A stretch of 64,000 bases of DNA from Labilithrix sp. (GTDB taxonomy: Bacteria; Myxococcota; Polyangia; Polyangiales; Polyangiaceae). Below, piece by piece: positions 41,444 through 49,274 of the stretch. Location: NCBI GenBank assembly GCA_028287035.1, contig JAQBQL010000125.1, forward strand, positions 1 to 64,000. Reading direction: 5' to 3'. The position numbers and the translations under genes were made by a program. The notes under the pieces were generated by a model that was not told the origin of the DNA, ran no database searches, and saw only the letters and a list, made by a program, of their open reading frames with translations. The stretch's first letter is position 1. Each line of letters opens with the position of its first letter.

Positions 41444-41917
41444 TCAGTACGGGGTGCCGTCGTGATGCGTGTAGACCCAGGCGCCGTTCGCGTCGCGGCG
41501 GCACGCGAGGTCCACGTCCGAGTAGGTCACCTCGTCGTCCTTGGTCCGATTGCCAATCTCGAGGTAGCGCGCCGGGCGGTCGCTCCGGTTGACGAGCTGG
41601 TGCCCGTTCGTGCTGCCGGCGGGGAAGCCTGCGCACATGCCGGCGGTGAGCACCTGCTCGCCGTCGTCGGTGCGCAGCACGACCTCTCCTTCGAGCATGT
41701 AGACGAGCTCGTCCTCGCGCGCGTGGTAGTGGCGCAAGGACGACTCCTTGCCCGGGAGCAGCGTCGTCAGGTTCACGCCGAAGCGGGTGAGGCCCAGCGC
41801 GTCACCGAGGGCGCGCTTCTCGCGGGGGGTGACGCGCGCGCGGAACTCCTCGGGATACCCGGAGGTGACGCGCGGCGTGAGCGAGGCCGGATCGAGCGCG
41901 GGAAGCTTGAGCGTCAT
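41444..41917 (-). CDS. cupin-domain protein
   Basis: A 157-residue cupin: metal-binding motif 1 with HYHAREDELVYMLEGEVVLR and motif 2 with GFPAGSTNGHQLVNRSDRPA, giving His/His/Glu/His ligands, followed by RYLEIGNRTKDDEVTYSDVD. It may be an isomerase or dioxygenase-like enzyme, or a storage-type cupin. Its ATG overlaps the GST stop in ATGA (41914-41917). It is the last gene of the monooxygenase-GST-cupin operon, consistent with processing of an oxidised small molecule. The substrate is not readable. Confidence 0.92.
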   Translation of the reverse strand: MTLKLPALDPASLTPRVTSGYPEEFRARVTPREKRALGDALGLTRFGVNLTTLLPGKESSLRHYHAREDELVYMLEGEVVLRTDDGEQVLTAGMCAGFPAGSTNGHQLVNRSDRPARYLEIGNRTKDDEVTYSDVDLACRRDANGAWVYTHHDGTPY

Positions 41918-42579
41918 GATGTCTCGTTGGAGGTGAGAGGAGGAGGGTCGAAGCGAAACGCGGTTTGCCGCGCCGACTGGCGTTCACCGAACCCGGCGGC
42001 GAACGAACGCAAGGCGGGGAATGGCTCGACCGACACGGTCGGACGGAAGGCGAGGTGCTCCACGAGACAGAACGAGGTGACCTCGAAGAGGCTCAGGTCG
42101 CGCGGGGCGGGGAGGCGGCCGAGCACGTCCTCCACGCGCTGCTCGAGCCACGTCAGCGCGCCGGTCAGCCCGGCGGCGATCTTGGCGAAGAAGACGTTCT
42201 CGGCGGGAAGCCCGCCGACCTCGATGCCGATGCGCAGCTGCACCTGCGCCGCCATCGCGAACCACACGAGCTCCTGCGCCGACCGGACCACCGCGTCGCT
42301 CACGTTCTCGGCGAGTACGACCCGTGGGTCGCCCGCGCGGCCCGCCACCTCGAGCAGCGTGCGGCAGATGTTCTCGGTCCCGAACACGGTGCTCGCGCCG
42401 ACCTCCAGCGTCGGGATCTTGAGCGCCGGGTTGCCGCCGAAGGTGGACGCGTCGAGGCTCGTGAGATCGTGCACCACGTGGAGCTCGAAAGGGATACCGA
42501 GCTCGTGAGCGAAGATGGCGGCCACGCGCGTGAAGTGCGAGCTGCTGCGGCCGATCAGTCGAACACCAGGAGGCGACAT
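41914..42579 (-). CDS. glutathione S-transferase-like protein
   Basis: A 221-residue GST-fold protein: SHFTRVAAIFAHELGIPFEL, then GGNPALKIPTLEVGASTVFG with the cis-Pro, TENICRTLLEVAG, and a helical C-terminal domain (SLFEVTSFCLVEHLAFRPTV). The usual catalytic Ser/Cys near the N-terminus appears as GRSSSHFTR. It starts 4 bases after the monooxygenase stop and overlaps the cupin start in ATGA. Working with the monooxygenase and cupin, it may conjugate or isomerise an oxygenated product; this is inference. Confidence 0.85.
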   Translation of the reverse strand: MSPPGVRLIGRSSSHFTRVAAIFAHELGIPFELHVVHDLTSLDASTFGGNPALKIPTLEVGASTVFGTENICRTLLEVAGRAGDPRVVLAENVSDAVVRSAQELVWFAMAAQVQLRIGIEVGGLPAENVFFAKIAAGLTGALTWLEQRVEDVLGRLPAPRDLSLFEVTSFCLVEHLAFRPTVSVEPFPALRSFAAGFGERQSARQTAFRFDPPPLTSNETS

Positions 42580-42583
42580 GGCG

Positions 42584-44092
42584 TCAGCCCGGCAGGGTAC
42601 CACGAGGTGCGAACCATCGTGCGGCCGCGCGCGTGAGCTCCGCTTCCGCGCGCGGGCCGTGCGGGGTCTCGTCGCTCGCCCAGGCGACGAACCCGTCGGG
42701 ACGCACGAGCAGCGCGCGCAGGCCGAGGCGATCCTTGGCATTGCCCGCCACGTACCTGACGCGGTCGCCCCACTGCCCGTCGAGCGCCCGGAGCTTCGCC
42801 TCCCGGCCGAAGTCGAGGAGGAGGCCATTCCCCTCGTGCAGCAGCGCGCCGGTCCGCGTTCCGTCCTCGAGCTCGAAGTCCGGGCAGCTGCGACCCACGA
42901 GCGGGTGCTCGTCGCCGAGATCGTAGCGGAGCGAAACGCCCCACACGCGCTCCGCGAAGTACGTTGCGCCGTCGCGCGTGGCGATCAGATCACGCAGGAT
43001 GCCATGGAGCGCGCGCGACTGGCGGTCGGGGCGCATCGACGCGACCTGGGCCCGCGTCCACTCGAGGATGCGTGCTCCGACCGGATGCCGCTCGGCCGTG
43101 TAGGTGTCGAGCAATCCGTCCGGGGCATCCCCTCGCAGGGTCGCGGCGAGCTTCCACCCGAGGTTCATCGCGTCGCCGATCCCGAGGTTCAGACCCTGTC
43201 CGCCGAGCGGTGAATGGATGTGCGCGGCGTCGCCGGCCAGCAGCACCCGTCCCTTGCGGTAGGTGGTGGCTTGCTTCGAGCGGTCGGTCCAGGTCGAGGC
43301 GACGTTCAACGCAACGACCTTCACGTCCGCGCCGGATACCCGCCGCAACACGTCTTCCACGTGCTCGCGGGTCATGGGAGCCCGATGGGCAGCGCCGCCG
43401 TCGAAGTCGGCAATCCCGATGACTCCCGGTTGCGATTGCGTGTACATGCCGGCTGCCGTGTGGTGACGGCCCACGGGGAGCGCCGAGGGATCGGCGAGCT
43501 CCACCTCGACGGAATAGCCCGTGAACTCGGGCTCGGTCCCGACGAAGTCGAAGCCACCTCGCTTGCGGATGGTGCTCCGGCCGCCGTCGCAGCCCACGAG
43601 GAACCGCGCGCGGAGGCGCTGGTCGGCGGTGTGGACGACGACCTCGTCCTCCGAGGCCTCGAAGCTCGCGACGCCGTGCCCGCGGCGGATGTCCACCCCT
43701 GCCTCGAGCGCCCGCGCGGTGAGCACCGCCTCGAGATGATCCATCTCGCTCGCTACCTGGACGTCGCAGGGGCCGGGCAGTCGGTAGGGCCACGCGGATG
43801 GGTCGATGTTGCTGCGGTCGAACTGGATGCCGCCGAAGTGGCCGGCCGGACCGCGCGCCGGTGCGGCGCTGACGCGAGGTGGGAAGGGGACCTGATCGAG
43901 GAGGCCGCGGCGGTAGAAGGCCTCGACGCTCGGCCCCCAGAGGCCGCGCATTCCGAACGGCAGCCGCTTCAGCGGCGAGCCCGGATCCTCGAGTTGCTCC
44001 AGCACCACCACGTCGAGGTTCGCGAGCCGCAGCTCACAGGCGAGGAACAGGCCGACCGGGCCGGCGCCGGCGATGATGACGTCGTGGACCAT
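42584..44092 (-). CDS. FAD-dependent monooxygenase (aromatic hydroxylase type)
   Basis: A 502-residue flavoprotein of the class A hydroxylase family. It has the FAD-binding GxGxxG (IIAGAGPVGLFLACELRLAN), the DG motif (FLVGCDGGRSTIRK) and the GD motif (RVLLAGDAAHIHSPLGGQGL, then NLGIGDAMNLGWKLAA). The C-terminal thioredoxin-like domain contains RPDGFVAWASDE. It resembles Rox/TetX-like and PheA/TfdB-like enzymes, so a phenol, polyketide or antibiotic may be the substrate; that cannot be told from sequence. It heads a three-gene operon (42579 GST, 41917 cupin) and faces a TetR gene. Confidence 0.93.
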   Translation of the reverse strand: MVHDVIIAGAGPVGLFLACELRLANLDVVVLEQLEDPGSPLKRLPFGMRGLWGPSVEAFYRRGLLDQVPFPPRVSAAPARGPAGHFGGIQFDRSNIDPSAWPYRLPGPCDVQVASEMDHLEAVLTARALEAGVDIRRGHGVASFEASEDEVVVHTADQRLRARFLVGCDGGRSTIRKRGGFDFVGTEPEFTGYSVEVELADPSALPVGRHHTAAGMYTQSQPGVIGIADFDGGAAHRAPMTREHVEDVLRRVSGADVKVVALNVASTWTDRSKQATTYRKGRVLLAGDAAHIHSPLGGQGLNLGIGDAMNLGWKLAATLRGDAPDGLLDTYTAERHPVGARILEWTRAQVASMRPDRQSRALHGILRDLIATRDGATYFAERVWGVSLRYDLGDEHPLVGRSCPDFELEDGTRTGALLHEGNGLLLDFGREAKLRALDGQWGDRVRYVAGNAKDRLGLRALLVRPDGFVAWASDETPHGPRAEAELTRAAARWFAPRGTLPG

Positions 44093-44158
44093 GGTGTCCC
44101 GCTGGTGTGACACCGAATTGGACCTGGTACAAGTTTAGGTTTGGTCTATGATTTCGTC

Positions 44159-44830
44159 ATGACCGCGCCGACGCTCCGCCAGCGGAAGAAGGACGACACG
44201 CGCCGCGCCATCTCGGACGCGGCGACCGAGCTCTTCGCGGCGCGCGGCTTCGACGCGGTCACGTGCAGCGAGATCGCGGCCGCCGCGGGCGTCGCCAAGA
44301 TGACGTTGTTCAACTACTTCGCGCGCAAGGAGGAGCTCTTCTTCGACCGCAACGAGGAGGCGCGCGGGCTGCTCGCGAGCGTGCTCGAGGGCAGGCGCGA
44401 CGAAGAGCCGGTGCTCGACGTGCTCCAGCGCGCCGCTCACCAGCTCGCGCGCGAAGGGCACGTGTTCGCGAAGCTCACCCGGGCCGTCTCGGCATTCTGG
44501 CGGACCGTGGAGGCGAGCGCTGCGCTGCAGGCCTACGTCCGTGAGATGCGCAGCGAGGCCGACGCCGCCCTCGCGGAGGCGCTCGCCAGCGCAGCCGGGC
44601 AAGGGGCGGTCGATGCCACCGCGCGGCTCGTCGCTGGCATCCTCGTGACGGGGTGGTGGACCGCGTATGCCGAGGGCCTCGGTCGACAGCGCGCCGGGCA
44701 CCCCGCGGAGGCGATCAGGGCCGCCTTTCTCGCGCTCGTGGACCGCGCGTTCGACGCCGCGCGCGCCGCCGCGGCCGGCACCCCGTACGCCGGGGCGCCA
44801 GGCGCGCGCTCGCGTCAGGTCCGCGGGTAG
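44159..44830 (+). CDS. TetR-family transcriptional regulator
   Basis: A 223-residue regulator: HTH in AISDAATELFAARGFDAVTC, then IAAAAGVAKMTLFNYFARKE. The C-terminal helical domain is ALA/GLU-rich. It is divergent from the FAD monooxygenase operon (66-base gap) and presumably represses it, with the operon's substrate or product as inducer. ATG 44159 is chosen over the in-frame start at 44141, which would lie further into the promoter. Its 3' end overlaps the convergent small gene by 16 bases. Confidence 0.93.
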   Translation: MTAPTLRQRKKDDTRRAISDAATELFAARGFDAVTCSEIAAAAGVAKMTLFNYFARKEELFFDRNEEARGLLASVLEGRRDEEPVLDVLQRAAHQLAREGHVFAKLTRAVSAFWRTVEASAALQAYVREMRSEADAALAEALASAAGQGAVDATARLVAGILVTGWWTAYAEGLGRQRAGHPAEAIRAAFLALVDRAFDAARAAAAGTPYAGAPGARSRQVRG

Positions 44831-45120
44831 CGCGCGCGCAGCGTCTCGCCGGCCACCTTTGCGGCGTCGTCCTCGAGGCCGAAGCAGTCGCGGAGGAGCG
44901 CGGCGATCTCCGCCTCGCTTCCCGTGGTGACGGCCGCACGGAGGCCCATCGCCTTGCTCACGAAGGCGGGGTCCGCGCTCATCTGCTGCTGGAAGTGAGC
45001 CGTCGCGGTGGTCGCCGCGGCCGGGTCGACGCCGAGCAGCTGCGCGAGCACCTCGGCGGCGCGCGCCGCGTCGCCGCCCATGATTGCTCCCGCGAAGTCG
45101 CGAAATGTGAGGTCCGCCAT
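44815..45120 (-). CDS. small hypothetical protein
   Basis: A 101-residue helical protein, MADLTFRDFAGAIMGGDAAR, with no recognised motif. Two short helical repeats (VLAQLLGVDPAAATTATAHF and AALLRDCFGLEDDAAKVAGE) look like a degenerate duplication. Evidence for being real is the amino-acid composition and the clean start. It overlaps the TetR 3' end by 16 bases on the opposite strand. Function unknown; annotation is tentative. Confidence 0.55.
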   Translation of the reverse strand: MADLTFRDFAGAIMGGDAARAAEVLAQLLGVDPAAATTATAHFQQQMSADPAFVSKAMGLRAAVTTGSEAEIAALLRDCFGLEDDAAKVAGETLRARYPRT

Positions 45121-45158
45121 GCGCCGCACTCTACCACCAGCGCGGCCGTCGACGCGCC

Positions 45159-45187
45159 TTGACATATTCCTCACCGGCTATATAGAT
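45159..45187 (+). promoter_or_regulatory. strong sigma-70-type promoter of the ArsR gene
   Basis: TTGACA (45159-45164), then 16 bases, then TATAGA (45181-45186; TATAGAT to 45187). The predicted start of transcription is near 45193, which lies between the two candidate start codons (45190 and 45196), implying a leaderless or almost leaderless message if translation begins at 45196. Confidence 0.75.
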
Positions 45188-45189
45188 AG

Positions 45190-45537
45190 ATGGCTATGGA
45201 AACTGCGGAGCGCCTGGACCTGGCTTTTGCAGCGCTCGCCGACCCGACGAGGCGGGCCATCCTCGCGCGCCTCGAGCGCGGTGAGGCGACGGTCGCGGAG
45301 CTCGCCGAGCCGTTCGGGCTCCGGCAACCCACGATCTCGAAGCACCTCAAGGTGCTCGAGCAGGCCGGCTTCGTCACCCACACGCGCGACGCGCAGCGCC
45401 GGCCTCGCCGCCTCGTCGTCGGCGCGCTCAAGGACGTCGATGCGTGGCTCGCGCCCTTCCGCAAGCAATGGGAGGCGCGCCTCGACAACCTCGGCGCGTA
45501 CCTCGACCGAACCCCCCCGAAGACGAAACACAAGTGA
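45190..45537 (+). CDS. ArsR-family transcriptional repressor
   Basis: A 115-residue regulator: LAFAALADPTRRAILARLER, AELAEPFGLRQPTISKHLKV, LEQAGFVTHTRDAQRRPRRL. There are no metal-sensing Cys pairs. ATG at 45190 and 45196 are both possible; the promoter position favours the second. It is followed at 45549 by an SRPBCC gene with an AAGGAG site overlapping the end of the ArsR gene. The pair parallels the ArsR/SRPBCC pair at 37222-38069. Confidence 0.95.
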   Translation: MAMETAERLDLAFAALADPTRRAILARLERGEATVAELAEPFGLRQPTISKHLKVLEQAGFVTHTRDAQRRPRRLVVGALKDVDAWLAPFRKQWEARLDNLGAYLDRTPPKTKHK

Positions 45538-45548
45538 AGGAGACTGCG

Positions 45549-46004
45549 ATGCTGACCACGCACGAAACAGGACCCAGGATCGATCCGGCGACGTTCACGC
45601 TCACCTTCGAGCGCTCACTGTCGGTGAGCCGCGAGAAGGTGTTCGACGCCTGGACGCAGCCGCAGCACGTCGCCGCGTGGTGGGATCCCACGGGAACCCC
45701 GCTCCGCGAGTGCACCATCGACCTCCGAAAGGGCGGATCTTTCCGCTTCGTCAACGACGGCCACAGCCCACCGTTCGAGGGCGTCTACAGCGTCGTCGAT
45801 CGTCCGGTGAAGCTCGTCTTCGACGCGCTCGGCGCGGTCGGCACGGTGCTGATCGAGAGCCGGGCGGGCCGCACCCACCTCACGGTCACCATCCGCTGCG
45901 CGTCGGCCGAGCACCTCGAGCAACTGGTCAAGGTCGGCGTCGCCGCCGGCACCGACCGGACCATCGACAACCTTGTCGCTCACCTGGGCGCCGGATCGGC
46001 ATAG
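45549..46004 (+). CDS. SRPBCC (AHSA1-like) domain protein
   Basis: A 151-residue START-like protein: FERSLSVSREKVFDAWTQPQ, HVAAWWDPTG, LRKGGSFRFVND, FEGVYSVVDRPVKLVFDALG and TIDNLVAHLGAGSA. It is probably cotranscribed with the ArsR gene (11-base gap) and controlled by it. The ligand is unknown. The homologue at 37566 is translationally coupled to its ArsR, whereas this one uses an independent ribosome-binding site. Gene debris follows directly. Confidence 0.92.
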   Translation: MLTTHETGPRIDPATFTLTFERSLSVSREKVFDAWTQPQHVAAWWDPTGTPLRECTIDLRKGGSFRFVNDGHSPPFEGVYSVVDRPVKLVFDALGAVGTVLIESRAGRTHLTVTIRCASAEHLEQLVKVGVAAGTDRTIDNLVAHLGAGSA

Positions 46005-46017
46005 TCTGCCCGGCAGT

Positions 46018-46089
46018 CTCGGGTACGTGACGCTCGGCCAGGCGGCGACGACGCTCTCGGGCGGCGAGGCGCAGCGCGTTAAGCTCGCG
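46018..46089 (+). pseudogene. uvrA fragment (second ABC signature only)
   Basis: Twenty-four codons read LGYVTLGQAATTLSGGEAQR then VKLA, the hallmark of the second ATPase of the nucleotide-excision-repair protein UvrA (in E. coli: LGQSATTLSGGEAQRVKLA). Nothing UvrA-like lies before 46018 or after 46089 in any frame, so this is a short remnant, not a gene. The frame shifts directly into a different fragment. Confidence 0.85.
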
Positions 46090-46174
46090 CGCGGAGGCAA
46101 AGCGTGCCTTCTCCGCGATGATGACGATGCAGAAGATCGACGTCGCCGCGATCGACGCCGCGCGCCGCGGCTAG
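46082..46174 (+). pseudogene. C-terminal fragment of a VOC/PhnB-like protein
   Basis: In the frame one base later than the uvrA fragment, AEAKRAFSAMMTMQKIDVAA then IDAARRG and a stop (46172-46174) match the C-terminal helix of PhnB-like glyoxalase/bleomycin-resistance proteins (...MMxMxKIDIAALExA). It is only about 25 residues long and has no upstream domain, so it is a remnant fused by deletion to the uvrA piece. Confidence 0.72.
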
Positions 46175-46417
46175 ACTGCTCGGCGGCCGGTCCTCGGGCG
46201 GGGCTCGCCGAGCATCCTGACGAAATCGTGACGAGCCGCGGGAGTCGCGCAGTACGCGGAGCAGTTGCGCGACGAGCGCCGCGCAGGTCGCGCAACGGGA
46301 TGCGCAATCCGGGCGAAGCGTCGTCGCCGTTGCGGCTCGAATACGGCATATGCCGACCGTCCGATCGTTAGTTTGCGGCTTGCCGGGCTCGCCATCGCTG
46401 GCACTATCAGCGACGAG
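46175..46417. other. non-coding remainder of the debris region
   Basis: With 46005-46174 this makes the longest gene-free stretch in the window (413 bases). I see no RNA gene, terminator or coding remnant that I can name in 46175-46417. Its 3' part should hold the promoter of the M23 peptidase gene. Confidence 0.5.
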
Positions 46418-47935
46418 ATGCCCACCATGAACAAGCTCGCGCGACGAGTGATCTCCGGTTTGCTCGTGCTCGCGGTCGTCTTCGGTGTCCTCACTGAGGC
46501 GCAGGCAGCCTCCGTTTGCTACTCGCTGCCGTTCTCGAATCCGAACCTGGCGGACGGCTGGGGCTCTCTGAAGGGGGGCCGCACGAATCCTCATCGCGGC
46601 GTCGACTTCCCGCAAGCCGCGGGCACGCCGATCCCCGCCGTCGCGGCCGGCACGGTGGCGCTCGTCACGTACACGAGCTGCCTCGGCAACGTGGTCGTCC
46701 TGAAGCACGCCGACGGCATGTACTCCGGCTACGCGCACATGCTGGTGAAGTCGTCCCTGACCGCCGGCACGAAGGTCGCGATGGGACAGACGCTCGGCAA
46801 GGTCGGTACGACGGGCAGCTGCACGACGGGCAATCACCTCCACCTCGTGATGGGGCCGACGCTGAACAGCTACGCCTACGGAACGACGGTCGACCCTTAC
46901 AAGTACATCCAGGCGCACAAGACGTGCAGCTGCCACCGCTCCGCGGGCGGCTTCACGTTCAGCTGCGACGGGCCGGTGGCGGGCGAGCACTGCGTCAACG
47001 TCAAGGAGCCGGCCGACAGCGATTCATGGGCCGACAACTACGTCTGCAGCAAGACCGACCACGGGCTCGCGTGGTCGTCCGCCGGCCCGCTCGCGGGAAA
47101 GCGCTGCACGAACATCAAGGAACCGACCGGCTCGGACGGCGCGAAGTGGGCAGACAATTACCTGTGTGTCGACGTCAACGCGACGGTGCGGCTCTCCTGG
47201 ACGTACGACGGCTCGACGAGTGGCAAGACCTGCTTCAACTGGAACGAGACGGTCGACCCGGACAGCTGGAACGACAACTACCTCTGCGTCGCTCCCAATT
47301 ACGATTACAAGGGCGGAATCTTCACGTTCAAGTCGAATGGCACGGTGGCCGGCCAGACGTGCGTGAACGTGAACGAGCCCGCGGACAAGAACAGCTGGTC
47401 CGACAACAACCTGTGCACGGCCAGCGACATCGGCCTCAGGTGGTCGAGCGCCGGCCCCATCCCGGGCATGCGCTGCACGAACGTGAGCGAGGCGGCGGAG
47501 CACGTCCCCGCAGCCTGGGCCGACAACTACCTCTGCGTGCCCAACGACTCTCCGTACAATCTCGACTGGTCGAACAGCGGAAAGATTCCTGGCAAGACCT
47601 GCGTCCCTTGGCGTGAGTCGGCCGACCTCGATGGCTCGTGGGGAGACAACTTCCTCTGCTACACGACGACCGGAGTCGCCGGCCCGGTGCCGGACGAGGG
47701 CGAGGTCGACGACGGCACGCCCGAGACGGGCGACGGACAGCTCGACGACCCTTCCTCGGACGAGGATGCCGCCGCCGACCTGAACGGCGTCGACACCATG
47801 GACTCCGCCGAGCACGCGGAGGAGGAGGCGGCGGGCTGCAGCACCTCGCGGACGGGCGGCGCGTCGACCAGCCTCCTTGCGGTGGCGGTGGGCACGCTGG
47901 TGGCGAGCATCGTGCGCCGCCGCCGTCGCCGCTGA
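46418..47935 (+). CDS. secreted M23 peptidase with six Cys/Trp repeats and MYXO-CTERM-like tail
   Basis: A 505-residue exported protein. Signal peptide VISGLLVLAVVFGVLTEAQA. M23 domain (residues ~30-165) with NPHRGVDFPQAAGTPIPAVA (HxxxD zinc ligands) and GNHLHLVMG (HxH), so it should cleave peptidoglycan cross-bridges. Six ~40-residue repeats follow, each with a Cys-pair and WxDNxLC ending (WADNYVC, WADNYLC, WNDNYLC, WSDNNLC, WADNYLC, WGDNFLC). An acidic stalk and a tail of GCSTSRTGG, a hydrophobic helix and RRRRRR resemble the MYXO-CTERM sorting signal. It is probably processed and surface-displayed. ATG 46427 is an alternative start. Confidence 0.9.
   Translation: MPTMNKLARRVISGLLVLAVVFGVLTEAQAASVCYSLPFSNPNLADGWGSLKGGRTNPHRGVDFPQAAGTPIPAVAAGTVALVTYTSCLGNVVVLKHADGMYSGYAHMLVKSSLTAGTKVAMGQTLGKVGTTGSCTTGNHLHLVMGPTLNSYAYGTTVDPYKYIQAHKTCSCHRSAGGFTFSCDGPVAGEHCVNVKEPADSDSWADNYVCSKTDHGLAWSSAGPLAGKRCTNIKEPTGSDGAKWADNYLCVDVNATVRLSWTYDGSTSGKTCFNWNETVDPDSWNDNYLCVAPNYDYKGGIFTFKSNGTVAGQTCVNVNEPADKNSWSDNNLCTASDIGLRWSSAGPIPGMRCTNVSEAAEHVPAAWADNYLCVPNDSPYNLDWSNSGKIPGKTCVPWRESADLDGSWGDNFLCYTTTGVAGPVPDEGEVDDGTPETGDGQLDDPSSDEDAAADLNGVDTMDSAEHAEEEAAGCSTSRTGGASTSLLAVAVGTLVASIVRRRRRR
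46949..47671 (+). repeat. six tandem ~40-residue Cys/Trp repeats
   Basis: Six coding repeats of about 120 bases, consensus W(S/T)(S)xG.(I/L)xGxxCxNxxEPADxxxWxDNYLC. Each carries two Cys, giving twelve in total, probably disulphide-bonded within each unit. I know no named domain with this pattern. Confidence 0.85.
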
Positions 47936-47991
47936 GGTTCTCGCGCGGTCGGCGCCGCCGGAACCGACGGGCGGGCGTAGTCTGAGCGCAT

Positions 47992-49197
47992 ATGGACGCG
48001 AAGGACCGCCCGCCTGCGCCGGCTCTCGAGCAGTCGGTCCCGTGCATCGAAGGCTTCGGGTGGAGCGATCGACCCGCGGTGAGCGGGGAGACCGTGTTCC
48101 TTGCCGGCGGGGCGTCCGATTCGCACGGACCCATCGCCTTCTTGCAAGGGATCGACCGCGCGACGGGAGCCTCTCGGTTCGTGCTCGAGAAGGTCGCGCT
48201 CGCCGGGCACGACGTCGTCTGCAGCGAGGTGCATGCCACCGCCGGGGGTGGTGCGTTCCTCGCCGTGTACACGCAGGACGAGTCGCTCGACGTCGTGGTG
48301 GTGGATGGCGCGGGCAGAGTCCTCGTGCACCACGAGCTCGGCGCGGAGGGTTCGCTCGTGGGGCACGACATCGGCTCGAAGGTCGCGCTCGCCTCGCAGC
48401 CCGAGGTGAACGGTCGTTATCTCGTTTCGTACGCGTATCGTGACAACCGTGAATACCGGACATTCGCGCGCGCGCTGGGCGCGACGTCGAATGCCTGGGA
48501 CTCGCCGGAATGGCTCCTCGCGGCGACCAATCACGTGGTGGTCGGGGCCGCGTCGCAGGTGCGCCGCCCGAGAGACCGACCGGTACGCCTCCTCGCCCGC
48601 GCGAGGCACGACGGCGCCGTCGTGTGGCGTCGCGACTTCCCCGAAGGGCAGCTCGCCGTCGCAGGAGCGTCGGAGTCGCGGCTCCTCGTGGTCGACAGGA
48701 GCCCGCAGCTGCGCGGCGCGGGGTCGCTGCTGTGGCTGCTCGATCTCGCGACGGGCGAGGAGGTGGCTCGCATCGCCGTCGCCGGCGACGTGCTTGACGC
48801 GGCGCTGAACGAGCACGGTGCCACCGTGCTGCGCAGCGGCGACGCGAAGGCCGGTGCCGCGCTCCTTCGCTTCGACGGAGGAGGCCAGCAGCGCGCGGCG
48901 GTGGAGGTCGCGGTCCCGGAGCTCGCCTACAACGGCGGCGTGCGGCTCGTGCACGCCGGCGCTGACGCCGTGCTGTGGGTGGACGCTCGCGCCACCTTGC
49001 AGCTCGATCGCCTCGGCGCCGCCGCCGCGGACCCCGGCGGGCCCCTGTGGAGCTGGCCGCTCCCGTACGCGACCGCCGGGTTTCGCCGACGCGTCACGGA
49101 CCGACTCCTGCCCTGGTCGACCGAGACGATCGATGGCAATCGCCTCTTCCTTCGTTCCGGAGGGCGCCTCTGGACGGCATCCGTCACGTTGGCTTGA
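47992..49197 (+). CDS. beta-propeller-like hypothetical protein
   Basis: A 401-residue protein without a signal peptide. It is beta-rich with repeated strand patterns such as VSGETVFLAGGASDSHGPIA, ARARHDGAVVWRRDFPEGQL, LLWLLDLATGEEVARIAVAG and LWTASVTLA, recalling PQQ/WD-type propellers in which each blade compares a value with a following step. No catalytic motif is visible. The gene stands alone in a 133-base interval after the M23 gene. Function unknown; a ligand-binding or scaffold role is inference. Confidence 0.75.
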   Translation: MDAKDRPPAPALEQSVPCIEGFGWSDRPAVSGETVFLAGGASDSHGPIAFLQGIDRATGASRFVLEKVALAGHDVVCSEVHATAGGGAFLAVYTQDESLDVVVVDGAGRVLVHHELGAEGSLVGHDIGSKVALASQPEVNGRYLVSYAYRDNREYRTFARALGATSNAWDSPEWLLAATNHVVVGAASQVRRPRDRPVRLLARARHDGAVVWRRDFPEGQLAVAGASESRLLVVDRSPQLRGAGSLLWLLDLATGEEVARIAVAGDVLDAALNEHGATVLRSGDAKAGAALLRFDGGGQQRAAVEVAVPELAYNGGVRLVHAGADAVLWVDARATLQLDRLGAAAADPGGPLWSWPLPYATAGFRRRVTDRLLPWSTETIDGNRLFLRSGGRLWTASVTLA

Positions 49198-49274
49198 TCG
49201 GCCCACAGCTGCGATCGCATGACCGCGTCGGTCGGGAAGGCGCGCGGGAGGCGTCGTGCGGTACGATCGTGGGG

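Noticed and set aside
46018..46089. A functional uvrA or ABC protein here
   Set aside because: Only the signature segment is present; Walker A and B, zinc motifs and flanking domains are missing in all frames.
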